DNA of 51,872 nt from Spirochaetales bacterium (GTDB lineage: Bacteria > Spirochaetota > Spirochaetia > JAFGDJ01). Shown piece after piece: positions 38,314-47,196 of this stretch. Positions within the stretch are counted from its first letter, which is position 1; the number at the start of each line of letters is the position of its first letter. Location: the NCBI GenBank assembly GCA_016932135.1, contig JAFGDJ010000058.1, positions 1-51,872 of the forward strand. The letters are read 5' to 3'. Below the pieces are notes generated by a model, which saw only the letters and a program-made list of their open reading frames with translations, did not search any database and had not been told where the DNA came from. The position numbers were made by a program, and so were the translations under genes.

Positions 38314-40029
38314 TCACTGCACTTCTTTTCGTTCGGTGGCCTCATTATCAAGAAAACTTCTCAGAAGAGAAACGGCTGTTTCGATTTTCTTATGCACACC
38401 GCTCAACCGAACGATGAAACTCACATTACTCCGTTTACCAAGGTACCCGATATTTGAGAGGGTATCGTACCTCCCCCCTTTTTCCCCGTAAACGATGCCT
38501 TTCAACACCTTTTCCATCAGCTCCAGATGTTTCAGCAGGGCTGCGATTTTTAATCCCAGATCCTTGTCTACTACCTGAAGAATCGCGGCAATCTTGCGAG
38601 CCCTCTGGGGTTTTGTGATTAATTCTTTTTCCACCAGAGCGATAAGCTTTCCCCTTTCGCCCTGTTCCGTGAGTTGCTCGTCGAAGGATATCAGCTCGTC
38701 ACAAGCCTGGGTGATCTGATTATACGCCTCGGTAAATTCTTCCCGGTTCTGCTCCTTATAAAATTCTCCGTCGATGAGGACTATCTTTAAGGTGGGATTT
38801 ATATCCGGCAGAAAAACATTCTGGTAAAACCCTCGCAGAAAGGCGTAGCTTTTTTCATAGCGTGGCGTGATGCCATAGCCCCACGCATCGAACCGATACC
38901 TGGCATGAGAAGCAATCGATTTCTGCTTAAGAAAAGCGGCGGCTTTCTGCGTCAAAGCGTTCATTTCCCTTCGGCTCAGAAAATACTGATACCCGTCGTT
39001 CAACCGGTTGAACCAGAACTGTCGCAGCAGCATCAACCAGTCTTCTCCACCGGTACTTCTTCGGGGAAAATACGCGGTATTGTGTTTATACAGGCGAATA
39101 ATCTGTACCAGGGGAATTGTCCTGGTAAAATCGGCGAACTGATCCAAAGCCTCCACAGCGGCGGTAACGAAATCCTGGGACTTTGTCTCATAGTCAAAGT
39201 CCTCTTTTTGCATATCCTCTCGGTATCGGTAGGTGATAAGTGCCTGAAAAAAGGCCTTGGCCGGTACGGCGGGGTAACTTACAATTAAATCGGCCAGGGC
39301 TGTAAGCTGGTTCATCACCTTTCCCAGATAGCAGATTTTTCCACTCCTTTCTGCCGAAGCTTCGAATTCCGCAAGGATTGTTCGGAAAGGAAAGAAGGTT
39401 ACGGCTTTGACCCACGCGACCTTCCGGGCGTTGAGATACATCCTGTCATGCTCCGATTGCTCGATAGTATTCAGCAGGTCCTCCATCTTGAACTCAATCT
39501 CCCGCTTCAAGTTTGACGGTTCATCCGTTTCCAGTTGTCCCTCCTCCGACAGGGGAACCAAGGCTTCCTGCAATTCTCTTTGTAAATCCGGCATCTCCAA
39601 ACCGGCGAGAAAGGCGTAGAATTCCTCCTTTGTCGAACCGGTAATTTCATGTAAAGGCTCCGAAAAAATGGTAAATTTCCTGGAAAAGGATTCCAGGGCT
39701 GCATAGAAGTCATTCAGGAGAATTCCCTCTTGAAAGTCGACGATGCCGGGATAATGTCGTTCCAAGTCTTTCGAAGCTCGTTTAAAGATCCAATTTTCCC
39801 GTACTTCCTGCCGTGAACGCCCGGAAAAAAGGGCCATGAGAAACAGGATAAACCGTTCAAGAAGGCCGGGTTTACCATAGCCGGCTTCTAATCCGGTTTC
39901 TTCTTCATCCTCTTCCTGAAAAACCACTTCGGGTACATAGGTGTCGTCTCGTATTTTTTCAAGGAGTTTCTGCCGTTCCTCCCTGGATAATTCCGCCACC
40001 AGGCGGTCAAAAACCGTGGTGTCTGCCAT
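38314..40029 (-). CDS. DUF5312-type spirochaetal protein of unknown function
   Basis: Predicted soluble protein of 571 residues, mainly helical and charged. There is no signal peptide; a hydrophobic stretch at about 76-92 (LLERFILFLMALFSG) could touch the membrane. I match it from memory to DUF5312, known to me only from spirochaetes; no enzymatic motif is visible. It has no Shine-Dalgarno sequence: the -10 hexamer ends 6 nt before the ATG, so the mRNA should begin at the start codon. It is co-directional with argS and probably cotranscribed. Confidence 0.7.
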   Translation of the reverse strand: MADTTVFDRLVAELSREERQKLLEKIRDDTYVPEVVFQEEDEEETGLEAGYGKPGLLERFILFLMALFSGRSRQEVRENWIFKRASKDLERHYPGIVDFQEGILLNDFYAALESFSRKFTIFSEPLHEITGSTKEEFYAFLAGLEMPDLQRELQEALVPLSEEGQLETDEPSNLKREIEFKMEDLLNTIEQSEHDRMYLNARKVAWVKAVTFFPFRTILAEFEASAERSGKICYLGKVMNQLTALADLIVSYPAVPAKAFFQALITYRYREDMQKEDFDYETKSQDFVTAAVEALDQFADFTRTIPLVQIIRLYKHNTAYFPRRSTGGEDWLMLLRQFWFNRLNDGYQYFLSRREMNALTQKAAAFLKQKSIASHARYRFDAWGYGITPRYEKSYAFLRGFYQNVFLPDINPTLKIVLIDGEFYKEQNREEFTEAYNQITQACDELISFDEQLTEQGERGKLIALVEKELITKPQRARKIAAILQVVDKDLGLKIAALLKHLELMEKVLKGIVYGEKGGRYDTLSNIGYLGKRSNVSFIVRLSGVHKKIETAVSLLRSFLDNEATERKEVQ

Positions 40030-40035
40030 GGTGTT

Positions 40036-40064
40036 ATTCTAGATAACCGGCCCCGCAGGGTCAA
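40036..40064 (-). promoter_or_regulatory. Promoter of the DUF5312 gene, predicting a leaderless mRNA
   Basis: On the minus strand TTGACC (40064-40059), a 17-nt spacer and TAGAAT (40041-40036). The ATG begins 6 nt later, exactly where transcription should start. Confidence 0.7.
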
Positions 40065-40155
40065 GAGTATTTTTGAGATTCTTCTATTCATCCTTCCAAC
40101 ACAGGAAAAACTGCGACAGAATGAGGGGCGGAAGGTTAAATAAGGGAAAAAAAAC

Positions 40156-40184
40156 TTGACAAAGAAGAAAATCCGGCATACAAA
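40156..40184 (+). promoter_or_regulatory. Promoter of the ilv-leu attenuator operon
   Basis: TTGACA (40156-40161), a 17-nt spacer and TACAAA (40179-40184). The start would be near 40191, only a few bases before the leader-peptide ATG at 40194. If so, the AAAGGTG at 40182-40188 is not in the RNA and the leader peptide is read from a nearly leaderless end; otherwise transcription starts further upstream. Confidence 0.65.
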
Positions 40185-40193
40185 GGTGTTCTA

Positions 40194-40310
40194 ATGAATA
40201 GAAACACCGTTTTACACGGACAAAGACAAAGGTTTTTTCCCTCTCTCGCTCTTCTAAGCATTATTATTATTCTCCTTCTTATTCCTTTCAGGGGAGCGCG
40301 GGAAGCATAG
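40194..40310 (+). CDS. Ile/Leu-rich attenuator leader peptide
   Basis: A 38-residue open reading frame, MNRNTVLHG followed by basic and aromatic residues and then LALLSIIIILLLIPFRG, ending at TAG 40308-40310. Residues 18-30 contain six Leu and five Ile; codons 23-30 (40260-40283) are eight consecutive Ile or Leu codons. This is the pattern of leader peptides that control branched-chain amino acid operons: ribosomes stall when charged tRNA-Ile or tRNA-Leu is scarce. Possible pairings are CGCTC (40247-40251) with GAGCG (40294-40298), and GGGAAG (40300-40305) with CTTCCC (40342-40347), the latter disrupting the terminator. ilvB, ilvN, leuA and cimA lie downstream, fitting Ile and Leu as signals. 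Confidence 0.85.
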   Translation: MNRNTVLHGQRQRFFPSLALLSIIIILLLIPFRGAREA

Positions 40311-40334
40311 GCTTAAAAAGCTTGAGGCTTTACA

Positions 40335-40367
40335 AACCGTTCTTCCCAGGAAGAACGGTTTTTTTTT
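40335..40367 (+). terminator. Attenuator terminator before ilvB
   Basis: An 11-bp perfect stem (AACCGTTCTTC at 40335-40345, GAAGAACGGTT at 40350-40360) with a 4-nt loop runs into nine Ts (40359-40367). It stands between the leader peptide and the GGAGGTGA of ilvB, with no gene end to terminate, so it is an attenuator. Confidence 0.93.
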
Positions 40368-40378
40368 GGAGGTGACAA

Positions 40379-42103
40379 TTGAAAATCAGTGGATCAAGAC
40401 AGGTAGTGGAAGCCCTGAAAAAGGAACAGGTAAACGTCATTTTCGGATACCCCGGCGGCGTAGTGATACCTATTTTTGATGTCCTTTATTCTGAACCGGA
40501 GATCCGGGTCGTCCTGGCCAGGCATGAACAGGGAGCCACCCACGCCGCCGACGGGTATGCCCGGGCTACCGGAAAGGTTGGGGTTCTTCTCGTAACCAGC
40601 GGTCCCGGGGCCACCAACACCATTACCGGTCTGGCTACGGCTAATTTCGACAGCATTCCCCTGGTGTGTATAACCGGGCAGGTGGCCAGGGATATGATAG
40701 GAAACGACGCCTTCCAGGAAGCGGATACCGTCGGCATTACCCGGCCGGTTACCAAGCATAATTTCCTTGTAACCAACAGAAACGACCTTGGCCGCATCCT
40801 GAAAGAGGCGTTTTTTATAGCCCGGACCGGCCGCCCCGGCCCGGTGGTGGTGGATATTCCGAAGGATATCTTCCTGGCGGAAGAGGAGGAGTATTACCCT
40901 GAAGCAGTTAACATTCGAGGGTACAGCCCTGTTCTCAAAGGTCATAAAGGGCAGATTCATCGGGCCGCCGAAGCGATAATGCAGGCCTCGAAACCCCTGT
41001 TTTTCGTCGGAGGAGGGGTTCATATTTCCGGCGCCGGCCCGGTGTTCAGAAAGCTGGTGGAAAAAACCGGGTGCCCCGCCGTTTCATCCCTTATGGGTAT
41101 CGGCGTCCTTCCCGGGGATCATCCCCTGAATCTGGGAATGATCGGTATGCACGGGACCTGGGCTGCCAACATGGCGGTATCGGATTGCGACCTCCTCGTC
41201 GGAATCGGGGTTCGCTTCGACGACCGGGCTACCGGTGAGCTGTCCAAGTTCGCTCCGGAGGCGAAGATCATCCATATCGATATCGATCCAATCTCCATTT
41301 CCCGGAACGTGCCGGTGGAGATTCCCATTGTGGGTGACGCAAAGACCATTCTGGAGGATTTTCTCCCCCTGATGAAACATTGCAGCATCGAACCCTGGGT
41401 TGATACTGTAACAGGATGGAAACGCGAGCACCCGGTGCCGGAGATCCCCGGGAAGCGCCACCTGTCTCCCAGCTATGTTATCAAGGCCATAGAGAAAGCT
41501 TTTCCCGACGCAATTATTGCCAGCGAGGTGGGGCAAAACCAAATGTGGACCGCCCTGTACTATCATTTTCAGGGTTCCCGCCAGTGGCTGACTTCCGGCG
41601 GCCTGGGCACCATGGGGTATGGGTTTCCCGCCTCCATCGGAGCCCAGGTAGGCCGGCCGGACAAACGGGTTATCGATATCGCCGGGGACGGTTCCTTTCA
41701 GATGAACATCCAGGAACTGGCCACGGCGGTCCAGGAGCGGCTGCCCCTCATCGTGGCTATCCTCAACAACGGCTTCCTCGGTATGGTTCGGCAATGGCAG
41801 GAACTTTTCCAGGAAGGCCGATACTCCTCCACCTGTCTCCTGCCCCGGGGAAAAGATCCGGAGGACCACTACTCCCATGAAGAATACGTTCCCAATTTTA
41901 AGAAGATCGCCGAAGCCTACGGTGCCAAGGGTTTAAGGGCAAAAACCCCGGAGGATGTGGAATTTGTGCTGGCGGAAGCAAAGAAGGTTACCGACGGTCC
42001 GGTGGTGATTGACTTTCATGTGGAACCGGAAGCCAACGTCTGGCCCATGGTTCCCCCGGGAGCCGGGCTAAAAGAAATGATTCTTCATTGGAAGGAGGAC
42101 TAA
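40379..42103 (+). CDS. ilvB: Acetolactate synthase large subunit
   Basis: Predicted thiamine-diphosphate enzyme of 574 residues, first step of valine, leucine and isoleucine synthesis. It has the catalytic glutamate in [20 protein letters not shown], an FAD-binding middle domain, and the ThDP motif [12 protein letters not shown] with [16 protein letters not shown]. The start is TTG 40379, with GGAGGTGA only 3 nt upstream. The inefficient start codon may add a layer of control. It is the first structural gene after the attenuator. Confidence 0.96.
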   Translation: MKISGSRQVVEALKKEQVNVIFGYPGGVVIPIFDVLYSEPEIRVVLARHEQGATHAADGYARATGKVGVLLVTSGPGATNTITGLATANFDSIPLVCITGQVARDMIGNDAFQEADTVGITRPVTKHNFLVTNRNDLGRILKEAFFIARTGRPGPVVVDIPKDIFLAEEEEYYPEAVNIRGYSPVLKGHKGQIHRAAEAIMQASKPLFFVGGGVHISGAGPVFRKLVEKTGCPAVSSLMGIGVLPGDHPLNLGMIGMHGTWAANMAVSDCDLLVGIGVRFDDRATGELSKFAPEAKIIHIDIDPISISRNVPVEIPIVGDAKTILEDFLPLMKHCSIEPWVDTVTGWKREHPVPEIPGKRHLSPSYVIKAIEKAFPDAIIASEVGQNQMWTALYYHFQGSRQWLTSGGLGTMGYGFPASIGAQVGRPDKRVIDIAGDGSFQMNIQELATAVQERLPLIVAILNNGFLGMVRQWQELFQEGRYSSTCLLPRGKDPEDHYSHEEYVPNFKKIAEAYGAKGLRAKTPEDVEFVLAEAKKVTDGPVVIDFHVEPEANVWPMVPPGAGLKEMILHWKED

Positions 42104-42105
42104 CC

Positions 42106-42612
42106 ATGAATTATGTGCTGTCTCTCTTGGTAGAAAATCATGAAGGAGTACTTTCACGGATATCCGGTCTGATTTCCGGCCGGGGATATAACGTGGAAAG
42201 TTTCACCGCCGGAGCAACCACCGATCCTTCCCTCACCCGGATTACCCTGGTATGCAGAGCCGAGCCGGCGGTAATTGAGCAGATCAAAAAGCAGTTAAAC
42301 AAGCTGATAGAGGTTATCAAGCTGGTGGATCTCACCGATCGATACACGGTGGACCGGGAACTGGCCCTAATAAAAATATCCGCTAAAAGCGGGCGCCGGG
42401 GTGAAATTTTCCAGATCGCCGACGCCTTCAACGCTCAGGTAATGGATGTGGGCCGCCATTCCATGGTTTTGGAACTCACCGGTTCGCCCTCAAAAATTGA
42501 CGATATGATCAGTCTCCTGGATGATAACATCATCGAGATGGCCAGGAGCGGTCTGGTATCCTTGGAACGCGGAAAAAAAGTAAAAGAAGAAGGAGACAAA
42601 ACCAATGAATAA
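42106..42612 (+). CDS. ilvN: Acetolactate synthase small (regulatory) subunit
   Basis: Predicted protein of 168 residues. The N-terminal ACT domain reads YVLSLLVENHEGVLSRISGL and RGYNVESFTAG; the C-terminal domain has ELALIKISAKSGRRGEI and a HSMVLELTG segment. It binds valine-type effectors and activates the large subunit. ATG 42106 lies 2 nt after the ilvB stop, with GGAGG upstream. Its end overlaps leuA by 8 nt. Confidence 0.95.
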   Translation: MNYVLSLLVENHEGVLSRISGLISGRGYNVESFTAGATTDPSLTRITLVCRAEPAVIEQIKKQLNKLIEVIKLVDLTDRYTVDRELALIKISAKSGRRGEIFQIADAFNAQVMDVGRHSMVLELTGSPSKIDDMISLLDDNIIEMARSGLVSLERGKKVKEEGDKTNE

Positions 42613-44140
42613 CAGAATATATATTTTCGACACCACCTTGCGGGACGGTGAGCAATCACCGGGGGCATCCATGACAACGGAACAGAAATTCGAGATAGCC
42701 GTTCAATTGGAACAACTGGGGGTGGACGCCATCGAAGCGGGTTTTCCAGTTTCATCACCCCATCAGTTCAGTGCCTGTAAAAAAATAGCCGCGGAAGTGA
42801 GGAACACCACCATTACCGCCCTGGCCAGGAGCGTGGAACCGGATATCAATGCGGCGGCGGAAGCCTTAAAACCCGCGGCTCATCCCAGAATTCATACCTT
42901 TATCGCCTCCAGCCCAATTCACATGGAATATAAGCTGAAAATGAAAAGTGACGACGTGCTGGAACAGGCAGTCAAGGGAGTCACCTACGCCAGGAAATTC
43001 GTCCCGGAGGTAGAGTTCTCTCCTGAAGACGCCACACGAAGCGATCTTGCCTTTTTGATCCGCCTCATTGAAAAGGTCATCGATGCCGGAGCTACCATCA
43101 TCAATATTCCGGACACCGTGGGATATGCCGTGCCGGATGAATTCGGCGCGTTTATCACGGCTATCCGTGAGGGAGTCCCCAATATGGACAAAGCCCTCCT
43201 GTCGGTCCATTGCCACAATGATCTAGGCCTGGGGGTGGCCAACTCCCTGACGGCCGTGCGAAGGGGGGCCCGGCAGATTGAATGCACCATTAACGGTATC
43301 GGTGAGCGGGCGGGCAACGCGGCCCTGGAGGAGATTGTAATGGCCCTGGAGGTTCGCAAGGATTCCTTCGGCTGTACCACGGCTATCAATACAAAGCAAA
43401 TCTACAACACCTCCCGATTGCTTTCGAATATCATCGCCTTTCCCATTGCCCGTAACAAACCCATCGTGGGAGACAATGCCTTTGCCCATGAATCGGGGAT
43501 TCACCAGGACGGTATGCTGAAACATCGGGAAACCTATGAGATCATGCGGCCCGATCAGGTGGGGAGGGAATTTTCCCACATCGTTCTGGGTCGGCATTCC
43601 GGTATGCACGGTTTTCAGAAACGGTTATCCGAACTGGGAATCCGTCTTACCGACGCGGAAAAGAAGAACGCCTTTGACCGGTTTCTCGAACTGGCGGATC
43701 GAAAAAAAGAGGTCTTTGACGAAGATCTCCTGGTTATCTCGGGGGAGGTTCTGGGTCGGCAGACAGCTACCTACAATCTGGAATATTTCAACATTCTTTC
43801 AGGAAATGTTTCAGTGCCCACGGCCACCATTCGTTTAAAAATCAACGATGAAACCCGGGAAGAAGCCGCCACCGGTGACGGCCCGGTGGACGCCATATTC
43901 AGGGCCATTGATCGGGTTACTGAAATTCCCACAACCCTGCTGGAATACAATGTTCTGGCCGTTACTCCGGGGAAACAGGCCTTAGGCGAGGTATCGGTGA
44001 TCCTTCGGATTCATGACGCCACCTATCTGGGGAAAGGTTCCTCCACGGACATCCTGGAAGCCAGTGCCCGGGCTTATGTGAACGCACTGAATCGATACAA
44101 ATTGACCGAAACCAGCGCCGGTTGCCCGGAGAGTCTATGA
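42605..44140 (+). CDS. leuA: 2-isopropylmalate synthase
   Basis: Predicted enzyme of 511 residues, the committed step of leucine synthesis. The TIM barrel begins IFDTTLRDGEQSPGASMTTE and has the metal-binding SVHCHNDLGLGVANSL. GNAALEEIVMALEVR and HESGIHQDGML are also conserved, and the C-terminal allosteric domain is complete (VSVPTATIRLKI). It overlaps ilvN by 8 nt and cimA by 4 nt. AAGGAGA supports the ATG. Confidence 0.95.
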   Translation: MNNRIYIFDTTLRDGEQSPGASMTTEQKFEIAVQLEQLGVDAIEAGFPVSSPHQFSACKKIAAEVRNTTITALARSVEPDINAAAEALKPAAHPRIHTFIASSPIHMEYKLKMKSDDVLEQAVKGVTYARKFVPEVEFSPEDATRSDLAFLIRLIEKVIDAGATIINIPDTVGYAVPDEFGAFITAIREGVPNMDKALLSVHCHNDLGLGVANSLTAVRRGARQIECTINGIGERAGNAALEEIVMALEVRKDSFGCTTAINTKQIYNTSRLLSNIIAFPIARNKPIVGDNAFAHESGIHQDGMLKHRETYEIMRPDQVGREFSHIVLGRHSGMHGFQKRLSELGIRLTDAEKKNAFDRFLELADRKKEVFDEDLLVISGEVLGRQTATYNLEYFNILSGNVSVPTATIRLKINDETREEAATGDGPVDAIFRAIDRVTEIPTTLLEYNVLAVTPGKQALGEVSVILRIHDATYLGKGSSTDILEASARAYVNALNRYKLTETSAGCPESL

Positions 44141-45732
44141 AGAGAATAACCATCTACGACACCACCCTCCGGGACGGTATGCAGGGCGTGGGAGTCAATT
44201 ATTCCCTGCGGGATAAACTGCTGATAACCGAAAAGCTCGATGATATCGGCATCGACTACATCGAAGGGGGTTTCCCCTTAGCCAGTGACAAAGAAGCGGC
44301 TTTTTTCTCCGAGGCCCAGAAACTCAGGCTCAAACACGCCAGGATCTGCGCCTTCGGGTCTACCCGGAAGCCGGGGAAAAAAACCGACCAGGATCCTCAT
44401 ATGCAGGCTCTGCTGGCCGCCGAAACTCCGTCGGTTACCCTGGTTGGAAAAGCCTGGATAGATCATGTAAGCCAGGTTTTGGAAACCACACCGGAAGAAA
44501 ATCTGGCCATGATATTTGATTCTATCCAGTACCTGGTCTCACGAGGCAAGGAAGTAATCTTTGATCTGGAACATTTTTTTGACGGGTACAAACAGAACAA
44601 AGCCTATACCCTGGAAGTGCTACAGGCGGCTTCACAAGCCGGCTCATCCTGTCTTGTCCTCTGTGACACCAACGGAGGATGCCTTTTCAACGAGGTAACG
44701 GAGATCCTCCATGAACTTCCCCAGGACTTAGCCGCACCCTTCGGTGTTCATTTCCATGACGACACGGGGATGGCGGTAGCGAATTCCCTGGCGGGGGTAT
44801 TAGCCGGAGCCACTCATGTCCAGGGAACGGTCAACGGTTGGGGCGAACGCTGCGGCAACATGAATCTCTGTACCTTTATCCCGGACCTGGTTCTGAAAAC
44901 CACGTATAAAACCGGCGTAAACAACCACCTGGAAAAGCTCACCACCCTTTCCCGTTTTGTGGCGGAAATAGCCAATATCATACCCGATAAAAGGCAGCCC
45001 TACGTGGGAGAAGCCGCGTTTTCCCACAAAGCGGGGCAACACGCCGACGTTATCGCCAAAGCTCCCAGCCTGATGGAACACATCGATGCTTCTCAGGTGG
45101 GCAACCGGCGGAAGATTATCCTTTCCGAGTTGGCGGGAAAGTCTACCATCATAAAAAAACTATCCCGGTACGGCCGTTTCGATAAAGACTCCCAGGTTGT
45201 TTCTTCCCTTATCACCACCTTGAAGGAGCGGGAAACCGCCGGGTATGAATACGAGGCTGCAGAAGCATCCTTCGACATCCTGGTACGAAAATCCCTGGAT
45301 CTTTACACCCCCCTGCTGGAATTGAACAACTACCACCTGGAATCCTATAAAACCTGGGAAATTCCATCCAAGACCATCGGCCGCATCTTTCTGCAGTCCC
45401 ATGGCAAACAAATCATGGGAGCGGGGGTCGGTATCGGGCCGGTGGAAACCCTGGACGCGGCCTTGAGGGACGCCCTTACTCCCTTTCATTCCTTCATTAA
45501 AAATATTTCACTGACCGACTATAAGGTACGGGTGTTGGAACCGGAACGTGCTGCAGCCGCCAAGGTGCGGGTCTTTATAACTTCCACGGATCATACCCGT
45601 TCATGGGATACGGTGGGGGTTAACCAGAATATTATTGAAGCCTCCTGGGAAGCAATTATTGACAGCTTTGAATATTATTATAATAATTTCGTCCTAATCG
45701 GAGGTGATCAATCAATAAACCAGGACAAATAA
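44137..45732 (+). CDS. cimA: (R)-citramalate synthase
   Basis: Predicted enzyme of 531 residues in the LeuA superfamily but of the citramalate class: ITIYDTTLRDGMQGVGVNYS at the start, FGVHFHDDTGMAVANSLAGV with the metal histidines, and VNGWGERCGNMNL. It condenses pyruvate and acetyl-CoA toward 2-oxobutyrate, so isoleucine can be made without threonine deaminase. The start is ATG 44137, overlapping the leuA stop (ATGA), with GGAGAG upstream. The last 22 nt overlap the presumed start of the P-loop gene. Confidence 0.92.
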   Translation: MKRITIYDTTLRDGMQGVGVNYSLRDKLLITEKLDDIGIDYIEGGFPLASDKEAAFFSEAQKLRLKHARICAFGSTRKPGKKTDQDPHMQALLAAETPSVTLVGKAWIDHVSQVLETTPEENLAMIFDSIQYLVSRGKEVIFDLEHFFDGYKQNKAYTLEVLQAASQAGSSCLVLCDTNGGCLFNEVTEILHELPQDLAAPFGVHFHDDTGMAVANSLAGVLAGATHVQGTVNGWGERCGNMNLCTFIPDLVLKTTYKTGVNNHLEKLTTLSRFVAEIANIIPDKRQPYVGEAAFSHKAGQHADVIAKAPSLMEHIDASQVGNRRKIILSELAGKSTIIKKLSRYGRFDKDSQVVSSLITTLKERETAGYEYEAAEASFDILVRKSLDLYTPLLELNNYHLESYKTWEIPSKTIGRIFLQSHGKQIMGAGVGIGPVETLDAALRDALTPFHSFIKNISLTDYKVRVLEPERAAAAKVRVFITSTDHTRSWDTVGVNQNIIEASWEAIIDSFEYYYNNFVLIGGDQSINQDK

Positions 45733-46919
45733 TCCTGTATATCACGGGATTCAGACAGCACGCCGGGAAAACCGTTACAAGCCTTGGTCTGCTTTCACTT
45801 CTCTTAAAATACCTGCCGCCGGAGAAGCTCGGTTATATAAAACCGGTGGGACAGGAGTTAGTGGAACTCCCCGACGGCGGCAGGGTGGACAAAGACGCCG
45901 TGATCATCCAACGCTTCGGGGGCATCGGAGATGTGGATATGCGCTATGTTTCTCCCGTCCGGCTCGGTTCAGGTTTTACCAAGGAATTCCTCAAAGCGAA
46001 AAACCCGGACCTGGAAGCCCAATCCCTGAAAGAAACGGTTTTACAGGCCTTCGCTTCTATGAAAGACAAAAAGATCATTATTGCCGAAGGTACGGGGCAC
46101 CCCGGCGTGGGGGGTATAGTCGGGCTCTCCAATGCCGAGGTAGCAAAGCTCATAGACGGAGATATCATTTTCCTCTCCGGGGGCGGAATAGGAAAAGCCC
46201 TGGATATGCTGGAAGTAGATCTCTCCTATTTCATGTATAAGAAGGCCCGGGTCAGGGGAATCATTTTCAACAAACTGATCCCGGATAAACTTTCCGTTAT
46301 TCAGGAATATCTCAATGAAGATATCTTGAACCGGAGATTTTCATCCTTTGAAACGCCTCTGAAGGTCTTCGGTTACCTGCCGGAGGTTAATGACCTTTCA
46401 AAACCCTCCATGGCTGTAATAGCTCAGGATATTCCTTCAGCCCAGGCCTTGGGGAACGTGGAAACCACGGATTGGCATATCCCGACCTCGAGCATTAAGG
46501 TTATCTCTTTGAATTCCCGGTTTTTTAAGCCCGAATGGCATCTGCTGCCGGGGGATATTGTGCTCATCGGTTCATCCTTTGACCGTCGTATTCCCCATAT
46601 TATCGCGTATCACAAACATCTGAAAAATTACGGAACCGTTACCTACGAAGGAGAGCGCCGCGGGCTGGGCGGACTTATTTTAACCTGTGGAGACAAAGCG
46701 TCGCTGGACAGCCGGGTTCCCTCTCTCCTGAAGCGGACAGAGCTGCCCGCCCTCTTCGTTCAGCAGTCCACCGCGGTCACGGAAAAACTAATCCTCAACC
46801 TGTACCAGAATACAAAACTGCAGGAATACGATGACCACAAGATAAAAGAAATCAAGGACATGTTCGAGAAATACTTCGACACGGAACAGTTTTTTAAAAG
46901 TTTTAACATCCAGGTATAA
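45711..46919 (+). CDS. BioD-like P-loop protein (AAA_26/DRTGG-type) with non-canonical start
   Basis: Predicted protein of about 402 residues. The N-terminus has a BioD-like Walker A (ITGFRQHAGKTVTSLGLLS) that lies upstream of the first GTG in frame (45846). Further motifs are AEGTGHPGVGGIVGLSNAEV and IFLSGGGIGKALDMLEVDLS. The C-terminal part resembles the regulatory half of phosphotransacetylase-type proteins. Between the frame-opening TGA (45705) and Walker A there is no ATG, GTG or TTG; a perfect GGAGGTGATC (45700-45709) is followed by ATC at 45711, my best guess for the start. Its function is unknown. Its position in the ilv-leu operon suggests acyl-CoA or amino acid metabolism. Confidence 0.7.
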   Translation: MNKPGQIILYITGFRQHAGKTVTSLGLLSLLLKYLPPEKLGYIKPVGQELVELPDGGRVDKDAVIIQRFGGIGDVDMRYVSPVRLGSGFTKEFLKAKNPDLEAQSLKETVLQAFASMKDKKIIIAEGTGHPGVGGIVGLSNAEVAKLIDGDIIFLSGGGIGKALDMLEVDLSYFMYKKARVRGIIFNKLIPDKLSVIQEYLNEDILNRRFSSFETPLKVFGYLPEVNDLSKPSMAVIAQDIPSAQALGNVETTDWHIPTSSIKVISLNSRFFKPEWHLLPGDIVLIGSSFDRRIPHIIAYHKHLKNYGTVTYEGERRGLGGLILTCGDKASLDSRVPSLLKRTELPALFVQQSTAVTEKLILNLYQNTKLQEYDDHKIKEIKDMFEKYFDTEQFFKSFNIQV

Positions 46920-47032
46920 GGGAACCTCTGAAAACTATGTTTTTGTAACGATTCAGTTATATCGGTTGAATTCCGTACCTCATTATTTTCTTGTAATATA
47001 AAAACATAGTTTTTATCCGATAGGTTCCCTTA
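46917..47032. mobile_element. MITE-like inverted-repeat element
   Basis: A 116-bp element with imperfect 25-bp inverted ends: TAAGGGAACCT (46917-46927) and AAAACTATGTTTTT (46931-46944) on the left match AAAAACATAGTTTT (47000-47013) and AGGTTCCCTTA (47022-47032) on the right. A TA lies at each outer end, as expected of a TA target duplication. It has no coding capacity. The stop codon of the P-loop gene is formed at the left edge. It could instead be simply a long stem-loop at the operon end. Confidence 0.5.
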
Positions 47033-47049
47033 GGGGCAAACAGTAAGGT

Positions 47050-47073
47050 AAAAATTCGCCTAAGCGAGTTTTT
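47050..47073 (+). terminator. Terminator at the end of the ilv-leu operon
   Basis: AAAAATTCGC (47050-47059) pairs with GCGAGTTTTT (47064-47073) over a 4-nt loop, one G-T pair included. The T-run follows on the plus strand, and A-runs make it work both ways. Confidence 0.75.
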
Positions 47074-47085
47074 AAAGGGGCCCGC

Positions 47086-47118
47086 AAAAAAAAGCGGTTT
47101 CGTTTCTGAAACCGCTTT
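47086..47118 (-). terminator. Terminator of the tRNA-Gln/tRNA-Glu unit
   Basis: A perfect 11-bp stem, AAAGCGGTTTC (47091-47101) and GAAACCGCTTT (47108-47118), followed on the minus strand by an uninterrupted T-run (47093-47086). Confidence 0.9.
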
Positions 47119-47120
47119 AC

Positions 47121-47192
47121 TAGTCCCTAGGGGAATCGAACCCCTCTTTGAAGAATGAGAATCTCCTGTCCTAGCCGATAGACGAAGGGACC
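47121..47192 (-). tRNA. tRNA-Glu (anticodon CTC)
   Basis: A 72-nt cloverleaf on the minus strand: acceptor GGTCCCT/AGGGACT with a G-T first pair, D-arm GTCT/GGAC, anticodon stem GGAGA/TCTTC with loop TTCTCAT (anticodon CTC), T-arm AGGGG/CCCCT, discriminator A. CCA is not encoded. It follows tRNA-Gln by 4 nt. Confidence 0.94.
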
Positions 47193-47196
47193 AAAG

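Noticed and set aside
41084-41878. 264-codon minus-strand frame inside ilvB
   Set aside because: It is a shadow frame of a conserved enzyme gene, without a recognisable domain or start signal.
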